Origin: an uncultured Actinomycetospora sp. | Lineage (GTDB): Bacteria > Actinomycetota > Actinomycetes > Mycobacteriales > Pseudonocardiaceae | Direction: 5' to 3' | Length of the DNA stretch: 5,928 bases | Assembly: GCA_902805495.1 (NCBI GenBank) | Contig: CADCTH010000165.1 | Location: 1 to 5,928, forward strand | In this document: positions 1 through 5,686 of the stretch, in pieces | How the letters are laid out: every line of letters starts with the position of its first letter | How positions within the stretch are numbered: position 1 is the first letter of the stretch | Notes under the pieces: generated by a model | Databases searched by the model: none | Told to the model about the DNA's origin: nothing | What the model saw: the letters and a program-made list of their open reading frames with translations, nothing else | Position numbers and translations under genes: made by a program

Positions 1-364
1 CCACCTCGCCCGCCTGCGCCGCGAGCTCGCCGCCCGCCGGGTCCGGGTGGTCGACGCCGTCGTCGTCGCCGGCCACGGGGTACGGGGCGACCGCGCGGGC
101 GCGCACCTCGTCGTCGACCTGCCCGACCGCGCCGCCGAGGAGACGGTGGTGGACGACGCGGCCGCCGCGGGCGTGCAGCTCGGCCCGCTCGGCACCCACC
201 ACCTCGACCCCACCGGGCCCCGCGCCCACGGCGTGCTCGTCGGCTGGGCCGGCCCGGCCGGCGACGAGCTCGACGACGCGCTGGCGGTGCTCACGCGGGT
301 GCTCGCGGGGGTCGCGCCCGGGACCCCGGGGCGACGAGGATCGGCGCCGTGCCCGATCACCTGA
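1..364 (+). CDS. MocR-type PLP-dependent transcriptional regulator, C-terminal fragment (5' end outside window)
   Basis: The reading frame is open from the left edge (first full codon at 2) to TGA at 362-364, giving about 120 residues. The start and the expected N-terminal GntR winged helix lie outside the window. What is visible matches the small C-terminal domain of fold-type I aminotransferases as found in MocR/PdxR regulators: an Arg-rich helix (HLARLRRELAARR), then GAHLVVDLP, a GVQLGPLGTHH segment and HGVLVGWAGP followed by a closing helix. MocR proteins bind DNA through the N-terminal domain and use the PLP-binding aminotransferase-like domain to sense metabolites. The PLP lysine is not in this fragment. 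The end overlaps the start of kynA by 16 nt, suggesting co-transcription and perhaps a role in tryptophan or PLP-linked control, which is inference. A true aminotransferase is the main alternative; the His/Arg-rich helix and short C-terminus favour MocR. Confidence 0.72.
   Translation, partial: HLARLRRELAARRVRVVDAVVVAGHGVRGDRAGAHLVVDLPDRAAEETVVDDAAAAGVQLGPLGTHHLDPTGPRAHGVLVGWAGPAGDELDDALAVLTRVLAGVAPGTPGRRGSAPCPIT
336..340 (+). promoter_or_regulatory. Ribosome binding site supporting the kynA GTG start
   Basis: GAGGA sits 8 nt upstream of the GTG at 349, inside the last codons of the upstream regulator gene. It supports 349 as the kynA start even though this makes the two genes overlap. Confidence 0.6.
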
Positions 365-1146
365 CCTACGGGCGGTACCTGCACCTCGACGAGCTGCTCA
401 CCGCGCAGACCCCGCTCTCGCGCCCCGAGGCGCACGACGAGCTGCTGTTCATCATCCAGCACCAGACCTCCGAGCTGTGGCTCAAGCTGGCGCTCCACGA
501 GCTCACGGGCGCGTGCGACGACCTCGCCGGCGACGACGTCGCGCTGGCGCAGAAGCGCCTGGCGCGCGTCAAGCAGGTGCAGCGCCAGCTCATCGAGCAG
601 TGGTCGGTGCTCGCCACCCTCACGCCGAGCGAGTACCAGCAGTTCCGCGGGTTCCTCGGCTCGTCGTCGGGCTTCCAGAGCTACCAGTACCGCGCCGTCG
701 AGTTCCTGCTCGGCGCCAAGGACCCCGCGATGCTCGAGGTGTTCGCCGACGACGCGGCGGCGCGGGCGGTGCTCACCGCCGCCCTGGACCGGCGCAGCCT
801 CTACGACGAGTTCCTGCGCCTGCTCGCCCGGCGGGGCCACGCCGTGCCGGCCGACGTCCTCGAGCGCGACACCCGCGAGCCCCACCGGGAGGACCCGCGG
901 CTGGTCGAGGTGTTCCGCGCGATCTACGACACGCCGGAGCGCTCCTGGGACGTCTACGAGACCTGCGAGGAGCTCGTCGACATCGAGGACAACCTGCAGC
1001 TCTGGCGCTTCCGCCACCTCAAGACCGTCGAGCGCACCATCGGCTTCCGCACGGGCACCGGCGGGACGACCGGGGCGTCGTTCCTGCGCCGCGTCCTCGA
1101 CCTGTCCTTCTTCCCGGAGCTGTACGCGGTCCGTACCGCGCTGTGA
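349..1146 (+). CDS. kynA: Tryptophan 2,3-dioxygenase
   Basis: Haem-dependent cytosolic enzyme that opens the indole ring of L-tryptophan with O2 to give N-formylkynurenine, the first step of the kynurenine pathway. The product is 265 residues. Residues known from the Xanthomonas campestris enzyme align at a constant offset of 17: F34 and H38 (FIIQHQTSELW; F51/H55), Y96 and R100 (SEYQQFR; Y113/R117, substrate carboxylate), proximal haem ligand H223 (WRFRHLKTVERTIG; H240) and T237 in the GTGGT loop (T254). The constant offset shows an intact core with no indels and a shorter N-terminus. The GTG start at 349 has GAGGA 8 nt upstream and overlaps the preceding regulator gene by 16 nt, so translational coupling is likely. 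The usual partners, formamidase and kynureninase, are not in the window. Stop is TGA at 1144-1146. Confidence 0.96.
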   Translation: MPDHLTYGRYLHLDELLTAQTPLSRPEAHDELLFIIQHQTSELWLKLALHELTGACDDLAGDDVALAQKRLARVKQVQRQLIEQWSVLATLTPSEYQQFRGFLGSSSGFQSYQYRAVEFLLGAKDPAMLEVFADDAAARAVLTAALDRRSLYDEFLRLLARRGHAVPADVLERDTREPHREDPRLVEVFRAIYDTPERSWDVYETCEELVDIEDNLQLWRFRHLKTVERTIGFRTGTGGTTGASFLRRVLDLSFFPELYAVRTAL

Positions 1147-1154
1147 CGGCCGCG

Positions 1155-1160
1155 TAGGCT
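1155..1160 (+). promoter_or_regulatory. Possible -10 element (TAGGCT) for a leaderless ddl transcript
   Basis: TAGGCT matches the TANNNT -10 pattern of actinobacterial housekeeping promoters and lies 8 nt before the ddl ATG. That spacing would put the transcription start at or next to the A of ATG. No Shine-Dalgarno-like purine run is present between kynA and ddl, which fits leaderless translation. No good -35 hexamer is visible at the expected distance (around 1131-1138), so the call is tentative. Confidence 0.35.
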
Positions 1161-1168
1161 CCGCCGCC

Positions 1169-2290
1169 ATGACGGGCGCGGGAGACGGAGCGCAGCGGAG
1201 CTCGACCCATCAGGGGGCGGAACGCCCCCGCGTCGTCGTCCTCTTCGGGGGACGCAGCAGCGAGCACCGGATCTCCTGTCTGTCGGCGGGCAGCGTGCTC
1301 GCCCACCTCGACCCCGCGCGCTTCGACGTGCTGCCGGTGGCGATCACCCCGGCCGGCGAGTGGGTGCTGGGCCCCACCGACCCCGCGGACCTGCGCCTGC
1401 ACGGCCGCGAGCTGCCCGAGGTCACGTCCGGTCGCCCGGTGGCGCTGCCCGCCGACCCGACGCGCCGCGAGCTGATCGCCCTGGACGACGGCACCTCGCT
1501 GGGCCGCGTCGACGTCGTCGTGCCCGTCCTGCACGGCCCCGGCGGCGAGGACGGCACGGTGCAGGGCCTGCTCGAGATGGCCGGCGTGCCCTACGTCGGC
1601 GCCGGGGTGTGCGCCAGCGCCGCGTCGATGGACAAGGACGTCACCAAGCGCCTCCTGCGCGACGCGGGCATCGCCGTCGGCGACCACGCGGTGCTGCGCC
1701 CCGACCGCGACACGCTCACCGACGCGGAGCAGGAACGGCTGGGGCTGCCGGTGTTCGTCAAGCCCGCGCGCGCCGGGTCGTCGGTGGGCATCAGCCGGGT
1801 CACCGACTGGTCCGGGCTGCCCGCGGCCGTCGCCACCGCCCGCGCCGAGGACCCCAAAGTGCTCGTCGAGGCCGCGATCGTCGGGCGCGAGATCGAGTGC
1901 GGGGTCCTCGAGCACCCCGACGGGCGCGTCGGGGCGAGCGTGCCGGCCGAGGTCCGCGTCGTCGGCGGTGACGCCGGCTGGTACGACTTCGACACCAAGT
2001 ACCTCGACGACGCCTGCGAGCTCGACGTGCCCGCGAAGCTCGACGACGACGTGGCCGAGGCCGTGCGCCGCACCGCGGTCGAGGTGTTCCGGGTGATGGA
2101 CGTCGAGGGGCTCGCGCGCGTCGACTTCTTCCTGACCCGCGAGGGTCGCCTGCTGGTCAACGAGCTCAACACCATGCCGGGCTTCACGGCGACGTCGCTC
2201 TACCCGCGCATGTGGGCCACGGCGGGCGTCGAGTACCCGGTGCTGGTCGAGACGCTGGTGGAGACCGCGCTCAGCCGGCGGGGCGGCTGA
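1169..2290 (+). CDS. ddl: D-alanine--D-alanine ligase
   Basis: Cytosolic ATP-grasp ligase that joins two D-alanines to make the D-Ala-D-Ala end of the peptidoglycan stem peptide. The product is 373 residues, normal for actinobacterial Ddl. Visible motifs, with E. coli DdlB equivalents: LFGGRSSEH with E32 (E15); MDK K156 (K97); VFVKPARAGSSVG with K198 and S204/S205 (K144, S150/S151); DTKY with K277 and Y278 (K215, Y216); LARVDFF with R317 and D319 (R255, D257); NELNTMPG with E332 and N334 (E270, N272); S343 (S281). Tyr at 278, not Phe, indicates a D-Ala-D-Ala rather than a vancomycin-resistance-type D-Ala-D-Lac ligase. The first 20 residues are a variable leader. ATG at 1169 has no Shine-Dalgarno but a TAGGCT box just upstream. 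The last 20 nt overlap the convergent DUF3515 gene. Confidence 0.96.
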   Translation: MTGAGDGAQRSSTHQGAERPRVVVLFGGRSSEHRISCLSAGSVLAHLDPARFDVLPVAITPAGEWVLGPTDPADLRLHGRELPEVTSGRPVALPADPTRRELIALDDGTSLGRVDVVVPVLHGPGGEDGTVQGLLEMAGVPYVGAGVCASAASMDKDVTKRLLRDAGIAVGDHAVLRPDRDTLTDAEQERLGLPVFVKPARAGSSVGISRVTDWSGLPAAVATARAEDPKVLVEAAIVGREIECGVLEHPDGRVGASVPAEVRVVGGDAGWYDFDTKYLDDACELDVPAKLDDDVAEAVRRTAVEVFRVMDVEGLARVDFFLTREGRLLVNELNTMPGFTATSLYPRMWATAGVEYPVLVETLVETALSRRGG

Positions 2291-2837
2291 CCAGCGCGAT
2301 CTTCACGCCGCGCGAGACGTCCTGGACCGGGCCGGTGCCCACGTCATCGGGGATCGTCAGCCCGACGTACACCGCGCGGTCGACGGTGACCCACGTCGTG
2401 CTGCCCGGCACGCCGTCCTCCACCGCGACCCAGTCGACGCCGGCCGCGTCCAGGGTCGACGCACCGGGGGCCAGCTCGACGGGGCGAGGCAGGCCGCAAC
2501 GCAGGACGATCGGTGCCCTCCCGTCCTCGCCGCCCCACGCGAGGGTGGCCGCCGGCACCGGGTCGTCGAGCACGCGGCGCGGCAGCAGTCCGCGCTCGGT
2601 GGGGATCTCGCCGGGCAGCCCGGAGAGCAGCCGCGAGCAGTCGGCGCTGGCCGCCGCGGGCACCGGCACGGCGGCGACGGGCAGCCGGACGGTGTCGGCG
2701 TCGGGCACGGGCTCGCGCACGAGCACCGCGGAGGCGACGAGGACGCCGACCACGATCAGCACGGGCAGCGCGAGGGCGATCCCGACCAGGACGCGGGGCA
2801 GCCGGCGCACCACCTCGGGCCCACGGGTGGGCGCCAC
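2271..2837 (-). CDS. DUF3515 family membrane-anchored protein
   Basis: Actinobacterial protein of unknown function, 188 residues. A basic N-terminus (R5, R11, R12, R15) precedes one hydrophobic segment at about residues 14-40 with no obvious cleavage site, so a single membrane anchor with the C-terminal domain outside the cell is likely. The extracytoplasmic part starts near residue 64 and carries two cysteines, C67 (ADCSRLLSGLP) and C114 (IVLRCGLP), which could form a disulfide; W101-G102 precedes the second. This layout matches my memory of the DUF3515 family. The GTG start at 2837 lies 3 nt after the stop of the upstream RAM-domain gene and has no clear ribosome binding site, so it probably relies on coupling. 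Position beside ddl suggests, without proof, a link to the cell envelope. The end overlaps ddl by 20 nt tail to tail. Confidence 0.82.
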   Translation of the reverse strand: MAPTRGPEVVRRLPRVLVGIALALPVLIVVGVLVASAVLVREPVPDADTVRLPVAAVPVPAAASADCSRLLSGLPGEIPTERGLLPRRVLDDPVPAATLAWGGEDGRAPIVLRCGLPRPVELAPGASTLDAAGVDWVAVEDGVPGSTTWVTVDRAVYVGLTIPDDVGTGPVQDVSRGVKIALVSRPAG

Positions 2838-2840
2838 CGA

Positions 2841-3077
2841 TCAGTCGGCGGACACGACGGGGCAGGTGAGCGTCCGGGTGATGCCCGGGACCTTCTGCAC
2901 GGCGTTCACGACCGTGCGACCGAGCGACTCCACGTCGTCGGCCTCGGCGGACACGATGACGTCGTAGGGTCCGGTGACGTCCTGAGCCCGGGTGACCCCG
3001 TCGATCCCGGCCACCTCCGAGGCGACCGCGGCGGCACGACCCACCTCGGTCTGGATCAGGATGTAGGCCTGGACCAC
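2841..3077 (-). CDS. Stand-alone Lrp/AsnC ligand-binding (RAM) domain protein
   Basis: A 78-residue protein consisting only of the C-terminal effector-binding domain of Lrp/AsnC regulators, with no helix-turn-helix. It begins VQAYILIQTEVG, then has a helix with AAAVASEVAGIDGV, the family turn TGPYDVIV (G36, Y38, D39) and ends in a strand with TRTLTCPVV. Such domains form dimers and higher oligomers that bind amino acids or similar small molecules; without a DNA-binding domain it may modulate a full-length Lrp partner, which is inference. An upstream GTG at 3122 would give 93 residues, but I choose GTG at 3077 because AGGAGG lies 7 nt before it and the extra residues are Pro/Gly/Arg-rich and unlike the family. 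It is first in a two-gene unit with the DUF3515 gene and diverges from thiL with 80 nt between starts. Confidence 0.9.
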   Translation of the reverse strand: MVQAYILIQTEVGRAAAVASEVAGIDGVTRAQDVTGPYDVIVSAEADDVESLGRTVVNAVQKVPGITRTLTCPVVSAD

Positions 3078-3084
3078 GGAGGTG

Positions 3085-3090
3085 CCTCCT
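3085..3090 (-). promoter_or_regulatory. Strong ribosome binding site fixing the RAM-protein start
   Basis: On the minus strand AGGAGG is followed by CACCTCC and the GTG at 3077. It decides the start in favour of 3077 over 3122. The GGAGG is followed two bases later by its own complement CCTCC, so part of it could be sequestered in a small hairpin. Confidence 0.75.
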
Positions 3091-3101
3091 CGGGGACGGG
3101 G

Positions 3102-3120
3102 GCCGGTCGGGGGCACCGGC
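3102..3120. promoter_or_regulatory. Inverted repeat in the divergent RAM-gene/thiL intergenic region
   Basis: GCCGGT (3102-3107) and ACCGGC (3115-3120) are perfect 6-bp arms around a 7-nt G-rich centre, near the middle of the 80-nt gap between the two divergent starts. The position suits an operator acting on one or both genes, or a hairpin in the RAM-gene leader. In DNA this GC-rich a 6-bp dyad can arise by chance. No clear -35/-10 pair could be assigned in the gap in either direction. Confidence 0.25.
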
Positions 3121-3144
3121 ACGGCGCAGCAGGCAAGGTACCGC

Positions 3145-3150
3145 AGGGAG
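3145..3150 (+). promoter_or_regulatory. Ribosome binding site of thiL
   Basis: AGGGAG lies 7 nt before the GTG at 3158. It supports this start, which is also the only plausible one: no in-frame start codon was found in the codons read upstream to about 3122, and the next GTG downstream (codon 48) would cut into the conserved domain. Confidence 0.6.
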
Positions 3151-3157
3151 TCGAGGG

Positions 3158-4216
3158 GTGAGCCGGACGGCGAACGGGCGCGGGGGACACGGACGGACCG
3201 GGGGCGCCGGGCGCCGGGGCACCGGTGCGTCGGCCGGCGGGCCAGACCGCGGGACGCCGGCCGAGGCCGGGACGGCGGCCGAGCTCGGCGAGTTCGGCGT
3301 GATCGACCGGCTCACCGGCGAGCGCTTCCAGCCCGAGCAGACGCTGCTCGGTCCGGGCGACGACGCGGCGGTGGTCGAGGCGCCCGACGGGCGGGTCGTC
3401 GCGACCGTGGACACCCTGGTCCAGGGCGTGCACTTCCGCCTGGACTGGTCGGCGCCCGAGCAGGTGGGCCGCAAGGCGGTGGCCGCGAACCTCGCCGACG
3501 TCGCCGCGATGGGCGCGGCGCCGGCGGCGCTGCTGCTCTCGCTCGCGTGCCCGGTGGACACCAGCGCCGAGGTGCTCGACGGCCTCGCGGCGGGGGTGTG
3601 GGACGCCGCGGCGGACGCCGGGGTCGGCGTCGTCGGGGGCGACACCGTGTCGGCGGACACCCTGGTGGTGTCGATCACGGCGCTCGGCGACCTGGAGGGC
3701 CGGGCGCCGGTGACGCGGTCCGGGGCGCGCCCCGGGGACGTGGTGGCCGTGTGCGGGCAGCTCGGGTGGTCGGCGGCGGGCATGGCGGTGCTGCGCCGGG
3801 GCTTTCGCTCGCCGGTGGCGATGGTGGCCGCGCACCGCACGCCCCGCCCGCCTTGGCGCGCGGGACCCGTGGCGGCGCGCGCCGGGGCCACCTCGATGAT
3901 CGACATCTCCGACGGGCTGCTCGCCGACCTCGGCCACGTGGCCGCGGCGTCCCGGGTGCACGTCGACCTGTCCTCGCGCCTGGTGCCCGTGGCCGACAAG
4001 CTCCGCGACGTGGCCTCGGCCCTCGGCGGCGACGCGCTGGGCTGGGCGCTCACCGGCGGCGAGGACCACGCGCTCGTCGCGACGTTCCCGAGCGAGGACG
4101 TCGTGCCGGCCGACTGGGTGGTGTGCGGCGAGATCCGCGCCGGTACGGGCTCGGTCACCGTCGACGCGGACCGCTGGGGCGGCTCCGGCGACCCCGGCTA
4201 CCTGCACTGGCGCTAG
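3158..4216 (+). CDS. thiL: Thiamine-monophosphate kinase
   Basis: Cytosolic enzyme of the AIR synthase/PurM superfamily that phosphorylates thiamine monophosphate with ATP to thiamine pyrophosphate. The product is 352 residues. Motifs in order: GEFGVIDRL (44-52); GPGDDAA (65-71), a Mg-ATP site; VDTLVQGVHF (84-93); NLADVAAMGA (111-120); GGDT (160-163); TRSGARPGD (186-194); SMIDISDGLLADLGH (246-260); WALTGGEDH (296-304), where many homologues have GGEDY. The chain closes with GYLHWR, matching the G-x-x-H-F end of ThiL, so the TAG at 4214-4216 is a genuine stop. Residues 1-40 are a Gly/Arg/Ala-rich, probably disordered tail absent from E. coli ThiL. It is divergent from the RAM-domain gene. No TPP riboswitch sequence is seen upstream. 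The hairpin cluster begins at the base after the stop codon. Confidence 0.95.
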   Translation: MSRTANGRGGHGRTGGAGRRGTGASAGGPDRGTPAEAGTAAELGEFGVIDRLTGERFQPEQTLLGPGDDAAVVEAPDGRVVATVDTLVQGVHFRLDWSAPEQVGRKAVAANLADVAAMGAAPAALLLSLACPVDTSAEVLDGLAAGVWDAAADAGVGVVGGDTVSADTLVVSITALGDLEGRAPVTRSGARPGDVVAVCGQLGWSAAGMAVLRRGFRSPVAMVAAHRTPRPPWRAGPVAARAGATSMIDISDGLLADLGHVAAASRVHVDLSSRLVPVADKLRDVASALGGDALGWALTGGEDHALVATFPSEDVVPADWVVCGEIRAGTGSVTVDADRWGGSGDPGYLHWR

Positions 4217-4229
4217 GTGCCTCCGGCAC
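4217..4229. repeat. Small hairpin directly after the thiL stop codon
   Basis: GTGCC-TCC-GGCAC is a perfect 5-bp stem with a 3-nt loop that starts at the base after the thiL TAG and abuts the large inverted repeat at 4230. It may contribute to transcript ending or 3' protection of the thiL message. Confidence 0.4.
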
Positions 4230-4269
4230 GTGAGCAGAAATCGGTGCTCCAGCACCGATTTCTGCTCAC
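4230..4269. terminator. Perfect 19-bp inverted repeat between convergent thiL and glcF; likely bidirectional terminator or dispersed palindrome
   Basis: The left arm GTGAGCAGAAATCGGTGCT (4230-4248) is exactly complementary to 4251-4269, with CC between; in RNA the innermost pair would open to a 4-nt loop. Pairing resumes after one mismatch (4226-4228 with 4271-4273). The arms have 10 G/C of 19, clearly below the surrounding DNA. No T-run follows on either strand, so a classical rho-independent terminator is not proven, though actinobacterial terminators often lack one. The location between two converging genes suits a shared terminator. The glcF stop codon (4266-4268) is inside the right arm. 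The unusual composition and symmetry also suit a repeated intergenic palindrome. Confidence 0.65.
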
Positions 4270-4270
4270 A

Positions 4271-4283
4271 TGCGCGGAGCGCA
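4271..4283. repeat. Small hairpin at the 3' end of the glcF reading frame
   Basis: TGCGC-GGA-GCGCA is a perfect 5-bp stem with a 3-nt loop, one base after the large inverted repeat. It lies within the last glcF codons. It could be chance in GC-rich coding DNA, but with the hairpin at 4217 it flanks the central palindrome on both sides. Confidence 0.3.
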
Positions 4284-4631
4284 CATCTCCGGCGGGCGGA
4301 CGCCGCGGATCGAGGCGTCGATCAGCTGGATCGGGTGCAGCATCGGGAGGTCGCCCTCCAGGTACTTGCGGATCTGCAGCAGGCACCCCGGGTTGGCGGT
4401 GACCAGGACGTCGGCGCCGGTGCCGCGGATGTTGTCGGCCTTGCGCCGCCCGAGGTCGCTCGCGGCCTGGGGCTGGAGCATGTTGTAGATCCCCGCCGAC
4501 CCGCAGCAGATCTCCGCCTCGGGCAGCTCGACCAGGTCGACGCCCGGGATCGCGCGCAGCACCCGGCGCGGCTCGGTGCGGATCTTCTGCGCGTGCCCGA
4601 GGTGGCAGGCGTCGTGGTAGACGACCTTCGC

Positions 4632-4634
4632 CTA
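4632..4634 (-). other. In-frame TAG interrupting glcF
   Basis: The minus-strand codons read CAC CCC ATC TAG GCG AAG GTC GTC TAC CAC GAC, that is H-P-I-stop-A-K-V-V-Y-H-D, immediately before the conserved YHDACH motif of the second CCG domain. One base change from GAG (Glu) or CAG (Gln) would give TAG. No credible restart lies just downstream: the next in-frame GTG is codon 377 (4562), past the YHDACH motif, without a good ribosome binding site. Confidence 0.9.
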
Positions 4635-5686
4635 GATGGGGTGCCGCCGGGCCCGGGCGTCCGCGAGGGTCTCGTCGACGACCTCGGAGATGTCGCGCAC
4701 CTTCGCCGCGAACGCCGACGCGCGCTCCGCCCACGCGGGGTCGTCGGCCAGCAGCTCGCCGTACTCCTTCATCGACGACCCGCAGCCGGCGACGTTGGTG
4801 GCGATCGTGTCGACCTGCGCGCGCTCGAACACGGCGATCAGCTTCTTCGCCCGCTCGATCGCCTCGGCCTCGCGGCCCGCGTGTAGCCCGAGCGCGCCGC
4901 AGCACGCCTGCTCGCGCGGGGCGATGACGTCCCAGCCCTCGGCCGCCAGCACGCGGGCGGTGGCCTCGTTGACCGGGTGGAAGAAGACGTCCTGCACGCA
5001 GCCGGTGAGCAGGCCGACCCGGCCCCGGCGCTCGCCGACCGCCGGCGTGCGCTCGGGCATCCGCCGGAACGCCTGGCGCACGCTCACCGGCGGTAGCAGC
5101 GACTCCATCGCGACCAGGCGCCCGAAGCGGTCCGGGACCTTCGCGAGCAGCTTCTCCGTGCTCTTCGGGCGCAGCTTCTGGTACAGCGCCCCGACCAGCG
5201 ACGCCGCGCGCAGGCGGCGCTTGTAGGGGAACAGCGTGAAGATCGCCTCGCGGAACCACCGGTCCGACCGCGACCGCGTCACGTTGCGCTCGATCTGCGG
5301 GCGCGTGGCCTCGAGCAGGCGGTCGTACTGCACGCCCGACGGGCACGCCGTCACGCAGGCCATGCAGCCCAGGCAGCGGTCGATGTGGGTGGTGAACGAG
5401 CCGTCGAGCGGGATCTCGCCCTTCTCCGCCATCTCCATGAGGTAGATCCGGCCGCGCGGGGAGTCCATCTCCTCGCCCCACAACGCGTAGGTGGGGCACG
5501 TCGGCAGGCAGAAGCCGCAGTGCACGCAGTCGTCGAGCAGCTCCTGCGCCGGGGGGCGGTGGTCGTCGAAGGAGCCGTGCCCGAGAGACGTCTCAGCGCC
5601 GCCGAGGACGTCGGCGCGCTCCGGGGCGGCCTTCTCGCCGCGCTCGGAGGAGAAGTCGGGGGAGGGTCCGGTGGTGGGGTGGGAGG

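Noticed and set aside
1019..1915. 298-codon minus-strand open frame antisense to ddl and the end of kynA
   Set aside because: Shadow of two genes with clear catalytic motifs; it has no motif of its own.
1169..2290. Ddl as a D-Ala-D-Lac (glycopeptide-resistance) ligase
   Set aside because: The residue equivalent to DdlB Tyr216 is Tyr278 in DTKY, the D-Ala-D-Ala signature, and no vanH- or vanX-like neighbours are present.
3078..3157. TPP riboswitch upstream of thiL
   Set aside because: The conserved THI-box sequences (CUGAGA and the ACC-UGAUCUGG region) are not present, and only 80 nt separate the divergent starts.
2344..4158. 604-codon open frame on the minus strand, antisense to thiL and running across the RAM and DUF3515 genes
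   Set aside because: The translation is Arg/Pro/Ser/Ala-rich with no recognisable domain, and well-supported genes occupy other frames throughout. Long spurious frames are expected in GC-rich DNA.
3056..4255. 399-codon minus-strand open frame antisense to thiL, starting in the palindrome
   Set aside because: Low-complexity Arg/Gly/His/Ala-rich translation with no family motif. thiL on the plus strand accounts for the region.
4632..4634. TAG as a programmed pyrrolysine or other recoded codon
   Set aside because: GlcF proteins have no known recoded residue here, the position precedes rather than forms the cluster-binding motif, no downstream recoding element was recognised, and TAG works as a normal stop for thiL.
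4213..5499. 428-codon minus-strand open frame in another frame across glcF
   Set aside because: Composition is Arg/Pro/Ala/Gly-rich and the glcF cysteine motifs are all in the other frame. It does not explain the TAG as a frameshift, because the correct frame is the same before and after the stop.
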